Of a stretch of 64,000 nt of DNA, positions 56,623-63,536 are shown piece by piece. Every line of letters starts with the position of its first letter. The first letter of the stretch is position 1. Below the pieces are notes generated by a model. It was not told where the DNA came from. It did not search any database and worked only from the letters and a program-made list of their open reading frames with translations. The stretch lies in NCBI RefSeq assembly GCF_001515305.1, contig NZ_LNQV01000024.1, positions 1-64,000 of the forward strand, in the 5' to 3' direction. The stretch comes from Aquitalea pelogenes (GTDB lineage: Bacteria; Pseudomonadota; Gammaproteobacteria; Burkholderiales; Chromobacteriaceae). Position numbers and translations under genes: made by a program.

Positions 56623-56895
56623 TTACCCCCATGTTTCTTGCCTTCCCACCCGCAGCACTAGATAATCCCCTCCGTGCCGTTCAATAGCGGCACCGGGATT
56701 GGCGTCCCGTTCCAGACGGACTTTGCACAAGGCCAAGCTTTGTCGCGTCCGTAACCATTGCACGTCTTCTATGGCGGGCCATGGTGGGAGCCTCTCACGA
56801 GGCACCGCTCCTGGAACGGTACGCCAATCCTGCCATGTGCCTGCCACCCCCGATTGGCGTCGGGCGGCAGGTAAACATTCCAGGAGACCATTCAT
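56623..56895 (-). CDS. Doubtful 90-aa minus-strand ORF, phage-like fragment
   Basis: An ORF whose last 45 residues (ALCKVRLERDANPGAAIERHGGD and so on) look like a small conserved phage-type protein, while the first half is of no recognised character and overlaps a dense set of inverted repeats. It may be a gene remnant rearranged by an inverted duplication. It overlaps the leader of the small coupled ORFs on the other strand. Confidence 0.3.
   Translation of the reverse strand: MNGLLECLPAARRQSGVAGTWQDWRTVPGAVPRERLPPWPAIEDVQWLRTRQSLALCKVRLERDANPGAAIERHGGDYLVLRVGRQETWG
56696..56861. repeat. Structured segment with 20-bp inverted repeat and threefold GATTGGCGT
   Basis: GGATTGGCGTCCCGTTCCAG at 56696 and its inverted copy at 56811-56830 match in 19 of 20 positions. 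The 95 bases between hold three smaller hairpins (ACGGAC/GTCCGT, ATGGC/GCCAT, GCCTC/GAGGC). A third GATTGGCGTC lies at 56852. It could be a multi-branched RNA leader, a small inverted-repeat element or an operator cluster. The surrounding 360 bases between the HigA-like gene and the coupled ORFs have no other feature. Confidence 0.55.
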
Positions 56896-56962
56896 GATTT
56901 TCCCTGTTTACTTGCTTGCCGCCTCCGCCCTATACCAACCAACGGGAGGGCGCAGTGCATGA
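56894..56962 (+). CDS. 22-aa leader-like peptide
   Basis: MIFPVYLLAASALYQPTGGRSA, with CCAGGAGACC nine bases before the ATG. Its TGA overlaps the ATG of the next ORF (ATGA), so it may couple translation of that ORF. Confidence 0.45.
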   Translation: MIFPVYLLAASALYQPTGGRSA

Positions 56963-57237
56963 CACACCAAACCACCGCACCCGTCCTCCCCCTGATGCGC
57001 CAACACATCGTCCTGCTGCAGGCCATGCTCCAGCAGGACCGCTTTGCCGCGCTGCGCAGCCCGGTGCAGGAGTTGGCACATGGCTTTGCCCTGCTGGAAT
57101 CCGCATTGCGGGAGCAGGCCCAGACGCTGGAGGCAGTGATGGCCTTGCTGGCCCTGCACCCGTCTGATGCCTATCGCAATCACTTGATGCAAGGCCTGCT
57201 GGGTCTGCAGCAGCAACAGCAGCAATTGCAGGCTTGA
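56959..57237 (+). CDS. 92-aa helical protein, unknown
   Basis: A Leu/Gln/Ala-rich protein predicted to be nearly all helix, ending in a short Gln run. No family recognised; length and charge pattern recall small chaperone-like or phage accessory proteins. A GGGAGGG sequence precedes the ATG and a hairpin follows 23 bases after the stop. Translation is probably coupled to the 22-aa ORF. Confidence 0.55.
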   Translation: MTHQTTAPVLPLMRQHIVLLQAMLQQDRFAALRSPVQELAHGFALLESALREQAQTLEAVMALLALHPSDAYRNHLMQGLLGLQQQQQQLQA

Positions 57238-57259
57238 ACCCGCGTAGTCACCCGTGCAG

Positions 57260-57294
57260 AACAGCCCGGCTATTTAATGGATAGGCGGGCTGTT
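57260..57294 (+). terminator. Hairpin after the 92-aa ORF
   Basis: Stem AACAGCCCG / CGGGCTGTT, 17-base loop, no long T-run. Confidence 0.5.
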
Positions 57295-57302
57295 GGCGTG
57301 CC

Positions 57303-57539
57303 TTGCATCTGGTCCCGGAAAACGTCCGCGCCATCATCGACCTGATCAGCCTGAGTGCCACCATCAAGCAGGTGGAAACCTACGGCGGCAGCAACTGCCT
57401 GGAACTGGGCCATAACGCCACCGTCAACAAGGTGCCGGTGCCCAATTACCGGCTGTGTGACCGCAGGATTGAGGAGATTCTGGATAAGGGAGATGACTGG
57501 GTACCGCTGAGTGATACCGGGCAAGGCTCGTTGTTCTGA
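57303..57539 (+). pseudogene. C-terminal fragment of an unrecognised protein
   Basis: A 78-codon frame whose only start would be TTG inside a conserved-looking segment (ENVRAIIDLISLSATIKQVETYGGSNCLELGHN). A stop lies shortly upstream, no ribosome-binding site is present, and the C-terminus ends in GQGSLF, common at the end of modification enzymes. It is followed by a perfect terminator. It appears to be the tail of a gene cut by the formation of this island. Confidence 0.4.
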
Positions 57540-57541
57540 AT

Positions 57542-57567
57542 AAAAATGGCCCTGATGGGCCATTTTT
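57542..57567. terminator. Bidirectional terminator
   Basis: 11-bp stem AAAAATGGCCC / GGGCCATTTTT with loop TGAT, at the edge of the AT-rich two-gene operon. Confidence 0.88.
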
Positions 57568-57675
57568 ACTTCTACTACATCGGCGAACCACACAAAACGG
57601 AAGTCAGAGCATATCGGCCCATAGCCCCCATATCGGCCACAGCAGCCGTTCAGCAGAACAGTGCCAATAGCAGCT

Positions 57676-59400
57676 TTACACAAAACTCTGGACGCGACCA
57701 CTTCTGAAGTCAGCAATTTGAAACCAAAAATGGGCAGGAACAGGCAACTGGAAATGTCGGGCAGCGATGAAGTCAATCGGCCACAAACCTATTGGAGCCG
57801 TTTGAGAATGCTTTGCCCAATTGTATTTTTCTAATCCATTAAATTTACCGACCCTAGCCCGAAGCTCATCAGAATTCTTGGGAAGTGAATATGGTGCTTC
57901 TGTCTCTCCATGCTCGTAGTATGAGGTTTGGTAATACCAATATTTTGGCCAGTCTTCCGTTGGATGCCAAAGCTGAGGGCAAATTTCGGAATACGCTTTT
58001 TCATACCCATTAGTTAGTAGTGAATATGGTTCTTCCAAATGACCAATAGCGCACCATGATGCAACCGTCGCGAGCATCCAGGAAGTGCTCATCATTTTTT
58101 TAGCCATCTCTTCGTTTGGCGATACTTCAAACTCAACTAAGTCATCAAGAGAGTCAGTTCCAATTGGAAATGAACGTTTTGTGATAAAACTGAAATGTAA
58201 TCTATGCGCAATTTCTGTTAACCATAATTCCGCCTCGGCATCCCTTCCGATACTGATGAGAAATATCAATGCCAAACAAAGTTCACAAACATTTCTATCC
58301 AGCCGAGGAGACGATGTGGCGTTATTATTGTTTATGATATTCAGTAGAGTCTGACCGACAATTTCAACATTATTTTGTTGTATTTCTTTAGCGGCGTCGC
58401 CTTCCACAGGGGTGAGCACTTGGCTTAATCCAATGGTTGCCAGCAACCCGATATGCTCGAACAACACCAAGGAGAACTCAACATTCTCTCTGCAATATCC
58501 TGCCATCCCATCGCGAACCGATGCATGTAGCTGAATTGCTTCTACGTATTCTTTTGCTGCATTCGAATAGGAGGCCCAAGGATCGCCAAGCGCTTTGTAC
58601 AATTCTTTTCGGCTAGCTGGATCGGTAAATTGAATGCGATGCCATGTCCAAAGAAGGGTTCGCTCCGCAACCCACAGTGCCTGCTTTCGATCTCCATCAC
58701 TTTGCGCCCAATGAGCACATACCTGAGCTGCAAGGTTCGCACGATAGATCGCTTTAGTGAGTTGTCGGATGTTTGACGAGGGCTCGGAAACAGTTCCATC
58801 GTTGTTCAAACCAAGTTGCCGACGCAAGACTTTCTGGAGATCGCGAAAGTCATAATCTCGATCTCCTGCAAGGGCAAGGGCTTTGCGCAGATCTGTTCTG
58901 TCTGATTCAGCAAAAAGGTGCTCATCCAAGAGGTGACGCTCCAAGAGGGATGCAACGTGGTCTCCGCTCCAGAATTCAAACTTGGCTCTTGCATGATTAC
59001 TTTCAACAAAGCCCTTCCAGTTAAGATGTAGCTCCTGCTTTAGATCACCAGTTGTTGCTACGATTACGACTTTCCTGAGCTGTTGATGTTCAGGAGCAAG
59101 GTGCGTTGTTAGATAAACTTCGAGTACTTCGATCAACGTTGGGTGCACGCTAGTTCTAGGGTCTCCATGCCAATCATTTCTCCCAATGTCTCCTTGCTTA
59201 ATAACGAACAGCAGGATCTCTCTTACTCCGTCCTCAAGAGATTGCCCAACAGCGGCAAAATCTACTCCATACTGCCTTACTCCGGTCTGTGGCTTGCCCA
59301 AAGGGACATATCCCATTTCGATAACAAGTTCAGGTAGCAAACGATCAAATTCATCCCGCTCGCGAAGTGTGCGAAGGTAATGCGCCAGGATCAGTTTCAT
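57676..59400 (-). CDS. Protein with nuclease-like N-terminus and helical C-terminus, cassette gene 2
   Basis: A 574-aa protein, clearly lower in GC than its neighbours. Residues about 15-160 resemble the restriction-endonuclease fold: a first helix with Glu24, Asp47 in QYGVDFAAVG, then a strand with Lys68 in LLFVIKQGDIG, followed by an alpha/beta part (VVIVATTGDLKQE and FEFWSGDHVASLL). The acidic residue normally two before the lysine is Val, so activity is uncertain. The rest (about 200-574) is helical, TPR-like in look, without known motif. Its ATG overlaps the stop of the upstream gene (ATGA), so the two are coupled. No family was recognised. Confidence 0.75.
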   Translation of the reverse strand: MKLILAHYLRTLRERDEFDRLLPELVIEMGYVPLGKPQTGVRQYGVDFAAVGQSLEDGVREILLFVIKQGDIGRNDWHGDPRTSVHPTLIEVLEVYLTTHLAPEHQQLRKVVIVATTGDLKQELHLNWKGFVESNHARAKFEFWSGDHVASLLERHLLDEHLFAESDRTDLRKALALAGDRDYDFRDLQKVLRRQLGLNNDGTVSEPSSNIRQLTKAIYRANLAAQVCAHWAQSDGDRKQALWVAERTLLWTWHRIQFTDPASRKELYKALGDPWASYSNAAKEYVEAIQLHASVRDGMAGYCRENVEFSLVLFEHIGLLATIGLSQVLTPVEGDAAKEIQQNNVEIVGQTLLNIINNNNATSSPRLDRNVCELCLALIFLISIGRDAEAELWLTEIAHRLHFSFITKRSFPIGTDSLDDLVEFEVSPNEEMAKKMMSTSWMLATVASWCAIGHLEEPYSLLTNGYEKAYSEICPQLWHPTEDWPKYWYYQTSYYEHGETEAPYSLPKNSDELRARVGKFNGLEKYNWAKHSQTAPIGLWPIDFIAARHFQLPVPAHFWFQIADFRSGRVQSFV

Positions 59401-61355
59401 TTAGCCGACCTTTTTATTGTTCTCAATCGATATCCACGGATGGCATAACCGACAGGATCAAGAACTTCTCGCCGAGGTAATTCTATTGAGCACGAGAAGC
59501 TTGATAGCTGGCTAGGCTCCCGAAAATTTCCATCGTGATAACTAAAGCATCCTTTTCCCGCCTTAAGGGATATTTGCGTTGCAATTTTCCTGAAAATTGA
59601 TTGCTTGGCAGCTTCTTCTCTTGACTTTTCCATTTGTTTTGCGCGGGCAAGTGCAAATTGACGTTGGAGATGTGTCGATGGCTTTAATTCGTTTAATCGA
59701 GGAAGTTCTTCGGTTTCTTTGATCCGACTCTCTAGAGAGGTTTTCCACTGATTGAGCACTTCTAGTATTTCCGACCTACAATCATTTTCAATCAAGCTCT
59801 CCAGCGCCTTAAGTGTAGTACTTGGATAGTCGTATCCGATCTCATCAACAATAAGGGTATGCAGTAGTGGAATAACTCGCGGGAAACTTTCAGGGGCAAC
59901 ATCGAGCATAGACAGGCTAAGCGACAACAGTTGTTTGGTACTGTGTACAAAGCCGAGTAAACGTCCTCCGATGAATATCAGATCCTCTACAGACATGCTC
60001 TCAATGATTATTGGGTCGAAATGCACCGGAGGCCCACCCCTTAATTCTAGCTCTCCCAGCATTCCAGCTACCACGGCAGCCAGTTTTGGGTCGTCGTGAT
60101 TAAGCCAGTTCGTGATGACCTTGGCAAAAAGGGCTGCCTGCCCACTAATTTTCAACAAACATTGATCAAATTTAATAGCAAATTTCTTATCAATCGGGAA
60201 ATCGTCAGCGTTTTGAATAGCCCAGGAAGATAAAAACTCGATTATGAGGTCCTGGGCTTCAACAGATCTTTCAAAAATCTTGGAAAGCGCTAAATCAAGT
60301 CCATCCAAGCTATGCTCTGACTCTAGCTGGGTGAGTAAAGGGAGCCAAATCAGAAATCTTCCTTGTTCGTAAAGCTCGGTTGAATGCTGAAATAAGGAAT
60401 CTCCAATTGCCACTAACACAGCTTGTTTGTTTTTTTCAGCGGCCTCACACAGTGCTTCGTCGAATTGGTCGGTTAAATGCAGCGCTGTTGTTGCAGATCC
60501 AATTGCCTGGAGACGAGTTACCTCATCAAACTGAGCGAAACCGTTGAGTATGAAGAGTTGTAGGCGATTTCTTTCCGTAGCAGAAAGATCGGGTAAAAGT
60601 AGTAGTCGCCCACATATCCAAACCTTGTGATGCTGCTCTAAAAAATCGCCTTTGTTTCCCTCATCTAATAGCAGACTAACGGCCTCCCGAGGAAAATGGG
60701 GAGCCAAGGCCAACAGGGAGGCTGTGAATAAATTCACTGTGTCATCATTAATACTACTCCATTCCCTTTGGAGGACTTCTCTCGCAACCTCTGGATATCG
60801 CGACAACCAACTTTCAAGAATACTATAGAACCTACCCGAAGCCAGATCACCTTTGATTGCGATGGCTTGAACATTGCAAAACTTCAATAATTTTTCAAAA
60901 GAAATGCTTGTGGTGTACCGAAGAGTTGCTTCGAGTACATTGAATATGTCGAAGCAGCGTTCGCCAGCCTCAAGAGCTTTTGTTGCGAGATCAAAGAAGT
61001 CATGATGGACTTGAGTAGCGGAGACCAGTCTTCCAGAAACAAAGTCTTCGTGACCAATTTCTCGAACCCACAGTGTATGTGCGATCGAGAACAGGGCCGC
61101 AGCATCAATTTCGTCCCTGTCAAAGTGGCGATCAAAAAGATACTTAGCAAGCAGTTCGTTGCGAGCAACAAGGGACCGAAGTATTAATTGCCCGGCAGAG
61201 ATTTCATGGGTTGCGGTATCCTCTTTGACAACCCCTTCCCATTCTTCAGGAAGATCAACTACCAGCTCTGAACTACTATTCATATGGAGCCGAAGTGCGA
61301 GTTGTGCAGCAGATGCCGGAGGGCCTTCTAGTTCATGCTTAAGCAGTAGGTTCAT
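59397..61355 (-). CDS. 652-aa helical-repeat protein, cassette gene 1
   Basis: A long, mostly helical protein of low GC, with short repeating amphipathic helices of HEAT/TPR type and a basic, Gln/Arg-rich region near residue 570 (LQRQFALARAKQMEKSREEAAKQ) before a beta-like C-terminus. No Walker motif, nuclease motif, membrane segment or signal peptide is visible. The open frame begins with TTG at 61382; the ATG at 61355 is taken. It is the first gene of a two-gene operon, with the nuclease-like protein second. The role as sensor or scaffold is a guess from its architecture. Confidence 0.75.
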   Translation of the reverse strand: MNLLLKHELEGPPASAAQLALRLHMNSSSELVVDLPEEWEGVVKEDTATHEISAGQLILRSLVARNELLAKYLFDRHFDRDEIDAAALFSIAHTLWVREIGHEDFVSGRLVSATQVHHDFFDLATKALEAGERCFDIFNVLEATLRYTTSISFEKLLKFCNVQAIAIKGDLASGRFYSILESWLSRYPEVAREVLQREWSSINDDTVNLFTASLLALAPHFPREAVSLLLDEGNKGDFLEQHHKVWICGRLLLLPDLSATERNRLQLFILNGFAQFDEVTRLQAIGSATTALHLTDQFDEALCEAAEKNKQAVLVAIGDSLFQHSTELYEQGRFLIWLPLLTQLESEHSLDGLDLALSKIFERSVEAQDLIIEFLSSWAIQNADDFPIDKKFAIKFDQCLLKISGQAALFAKVITNWLNHDDPKLAAVVAGMLGELELRGGPPVHFDPIIIESMSVEDLIFIGGRLLGFVHSTKQLLSLSLSMLDVAPESFPRVIPLLHTLIVDEIGYDYPSTTLKALESLIENDCRSEILEVLNQWKTSLESRIKETEELPRLNELKPSTHLQRQFALARAKQMEKSREEAAKQSIFRKIATQISLKAGKGCFSYHDGNFREPSQLSSFSCSIELPRREVLDPVGYAIRGYRLRTIKRSAK

Positions 61356-61795
61356 ATCTCTAGGTATATAGCAGCGTAGCAAAACTAAGATTGTTTATTC
61401 TGAGTGTATTTTCTGGCCAAGCATGATGAAAAAGGTGTACTTAGGATCTAGAAATGCTGTGAGCGTCTCTTTCCGATAGGGAGCGCGTCCGGAATTCAGT
61501 TACGAAGCGGTCATTGCTGATCCCATCAAGGAATGACCGCTTAGGCCAAATTTGAGACCTTGGCCCCATATCTCGGCAATGGCCGCTCCTGGTCGAAAGC
61601 TGACTCTTTCCGATTACTAGCAGCCTGACATACCTTACCATGACAATACCCATATTGCATGAAAATGCAATGGCTTAGCGGGCTACCAATCTCAGATATC
61701 ACTCATCGCCACCTGGCTGTACCGAACCCCTTCCCAATCTGCCCAACGCCTGACCTTCCCTACGATTTGCCTCATATCCTGCATGAGGAAATATC
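61356..61795. other. Non-coding flank upstream of the two-gene cassette
   Basis: Contains the likely minus-strand promoter of the cassette (AT-rich, TATATA at about 61367), an 11-bp inverted repeat at 61505-61542, and a segment near 61558-61588 resembling one at the other end of the cassette. ORFs here have no protein character. Confidence 0.5.
61505..61542. repeat. Perfect 11-bp inverted repeat
   Basis: AAGCGGTCATT / AATGACCGCTT with a 16-base loop; no T-run. It may be a recombination-site trace or RNA hairpin. Confidence 0.5.
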
Positions 61796-62008
61796 GTGTC
61801 CCGCACCATCAAGCTGATCGTCATCCACTGCGCCGCCAGCCCCAATGGCAAGGTGCTTGGCGCTGCGTCCAGGACTGCCGCAACCTGCATTGACCTGTGG
61901 CATGCCCAACGCGGTTCTCACCGCCAGTCGACCGCCATTCCCGCATCGGCCTTGCCCATTTCCGGGAACGCTTCCATGCATGGCAGCTACCTGATCACTA
62001 CTGGTTAG
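61796..62008 (+). pseudogene. Remnant of a phage N-acetylmuramoyl-L-alanine amidase
   Basis: The first about 45 codons look like the start of a phage endolysin: a GTG start behind GAGGAAATATC, then KLIVIHCAASPNGK and IDLWHAQRG. After that the expected amidase core does not appear in any frame and a stop follows, so the gene is truncated and decayed. It marks the junction just before the hyaD promoter. Confidence 0.5.
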
Positions 62009-62114
62009 ATGGTTTGCACTTTTACTTTCCATTTGTCAGGGCTATGTCCTTGCATTGCGTGTGGAATACGCCTCAAGCCCCTGATCTGACACATATTCCC
62101 TGCAAGCCCGGCAC

Positions 62115-62130
62115 TGGCATGAATCTTGAT
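62115..62130 (+). promoter_or_regulatory. Sigma-54-type promoter of hyaD operon
   Basis: TGGCATG-N4-TTGAT, the same spacing and nearly the same sequence as the hyaA element. Expected start near 62142, 23 bases before the hyaD ATG. Confidence 0.55.
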
Positions 62131-62151
62131 CTGTAACCCATTCCGTTACAG
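62131..62151. promoter_or_regulatory. Inverted repeat at the hyaD transcription start
   Basis: CTGTAAC-N7-GTTACAG, perfect 7-bp arms, directly after the -12 element. Could be an operator or a leader hairpin. Confidence 0.5.
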
Positions 62152-62164
62152 CAGTATCGAAACC

Positions 62165-62773
62165 ATGCACACCGCACACATCACCATCATGGGGCTGGGC
62201 AACCTGCTCTGGGCTGACGAAGGTTTTGGCGTACGCGCCGCCGAGCAGCTGTTTGCCCGCTACCAGCTCCCTGCCAACGTCGACGTTGTGGACGGTGGCA
62301 CCCAAGGCTTGTTGCTGCTGCCCTATGTGGAAGAAGCGGACCGGCTGATCCTGTTCGACGCCATCGACTTCGGCCTCACGCCCGGCACACTCAAGGTGTA
62401 CCGCGACGATGCCGTACCGGCCTATCTCACCGCCAAGAAAATGAGCCTGCACCAGACCGGGTTTTCCGAGGTGCTGGCACTGGCCGACCTCAAGGGCAAT
62501 CTGCCCGGCCAGATCGTGCTGATCGGCGTGCAGCCGGTGCAGCTGGAAGACTATGGCGGCAGCCTGACCGAGCCGGTGCGTGCACAGCTGGAACCGGCCA
62601 TTGCACTGGCCGTGCAGCAGTTGCAGGACTGGGGCGTCAGCCTGTCACCCCGCCAGGACGACGACCGGCTGAACCACGCCAGCCTGGACATGCAGCGTTA
62701 CGAAGACGAACGCCCGTCAGCCGAGCTGGCCTGCCGCATTGGCGACGACCGCGTGCTGCAAGGAGAAGGCTGA
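62165..62773 (+). CDS. hyaD: Hydrogenase maturation protease
   Basis: A 202-aa nickel-dependent endopeptidase that cuts the C-terminal tail of HyaB after nickel insertion. The family pattern is intact: GLGNLLWADEGFGVRA with the metal-binding Glu, VDGGTQGLLLLPYVEEADRLILFDAID with the metal-binding Asp, and the His in KMSLHQTGFSEVLALADL. The ATG at 62165 is preferred to an upstream frame start at 62126. It is first in hyaD-hypC-like-hyaE-hyaF, all overlapping. Confidence 0.95.
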   Translation: MHTAHITIMGLGNLLWADEGFGVRAAEQLFARYQLPANVDVVDGGTQGLLLLPYVEEADRLILFDAIDFGLTPGTLKVYRDDAVPAYLTAKKMSLHQTGFSEVLALADLKGNLPGQIVLIGVQPVQLEDYGGSLTEPVRAQLEPAIALAVQQLQDWGVSLSPRQDDDRLNHASLDMQRYEDERPSAELACRIGDDRVLQGEG

Positions 62774-63096
62774 TGTGCCTGGGCATTCCCATGCAAGTGG
62801 AACGCTGTCACGAACTGGAGGCCGACTGCCAGCACGCCGGGCAATGGCAAACGGTAGACCTGTCGCTGGTGGGCGCAGTACAGCCTGGTGACTGGCTGCT
62901 GGTATTCATGGGCGCGGCACGCGAGGTGCTAAGCGCCGAACGTGCGGCCGACATTCTGGACGCGCTGGCCGCACTGGATGCCGCCATGAACGGCCGTTTC
63001 GACCCGGCCATCCATCTAGCCGACCTCAATCAGCGCGAACCGCAGCTGCCACCGCATCTGCAGGCGCAATTGGACGCACAAAGGAAAACCTCCTGA
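62773..63096 (+). CDS. HypC/HupF-family hydrogenase assembly chaperone
   Basis: A 107-aa protein starting with MCLGIPMQV; the Cys2 after Met is the family's active residue, which binds the iron centre during transfer to the large subunit. QPGDWLLVFMGAAREVLSAERAADILDAL completes the HypC fold, and a 30-residue tail makes it longer than HypC and closer to HupF. It overlaps the hyaD stop by one base and hyaE by one base. Confidence 0.93.
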   Translation: MCLGIPMQVERCHELEADCQHAGQWQTVDLSLVGAVQPGDWLLVFMGAAREVLSAERAADILDALAALDAAMNGRFDPAIHLADLNQREPQLPPHLQAQLDAQRKTS

Positions 63097-63536
63097 TGAG
63101 CAATCCGCAAGACAACCTGCTGCAAAGGCTGGCTGATACCGGCTACCAGGCCGTTGACGCCGCCAGCCTGGACCCGCTGGCCGCGGCCACGCCAAACCTG
63201 ATCGTGATGCTGAATGCCGACCCGGTGAAATATCCCGAGGTGCTGGACAATGTGGTGATCGTGCCGGAAGTGCTGCGCGAATTCCCCGCCGACACCTTCC
63301 GCGTGGCCTATGCCGACCTGCCGGCCAGCCAGGCCATTGCCAAACGCTTTGGCATCCTGAAATTCCCCGCCCTGCTGTTTCTGCGCCAGGGCGAATACGT
63401 GGGCATCATCGCCGGCCTGCAGGACTGGCCGGACATCGTGCACAGCTTTGCCGACAAGCTCACCGCCCCCACCCGTCGCCCGCCTTCGGTCGGCATTCCG
63501 GTCACCAGTGCCAGCAGCGAGAAAGGTTGCGCATGA
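63096..63536 (+). CDS. hyaE: Hydrogenase accessory protein HyaE/HupG
   Basis: A 146-aa thioredoxin-fold chaperone without the CxxC motif, which assists export of the Tat-dependent small subunit. Signature: AIAKRFGILKFPALLFLRQGEYVGIIAGLQDW. It overlaps both neighbours. Confidence 0.92.
   Translation: MSNPQDNLLQRLADTGYQAVDAASLDPLAAATPNLIVMLNADPVKYPEVLDNVVIVPEVLREFPADTFRVAYADLPASQAIAKRFGILKFPALLFLRQGEYVGIIAGLQDWPDIVHSFADKLTAPTRRPPSVGIPVTSASSEKGCA

Noticed and set aside
57238-57680. tRNA or small RNA gene between the 92-aa ORF and the cassette
   Set aside because: Only simple terminator hairpins; no cloverleaf pattern found by eye.
61441-61653. 70-aa minus-strand ORF upstream of the cassette
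   Set aside because: No ribosome-binding site, spans an inverted repeat, no protein character.
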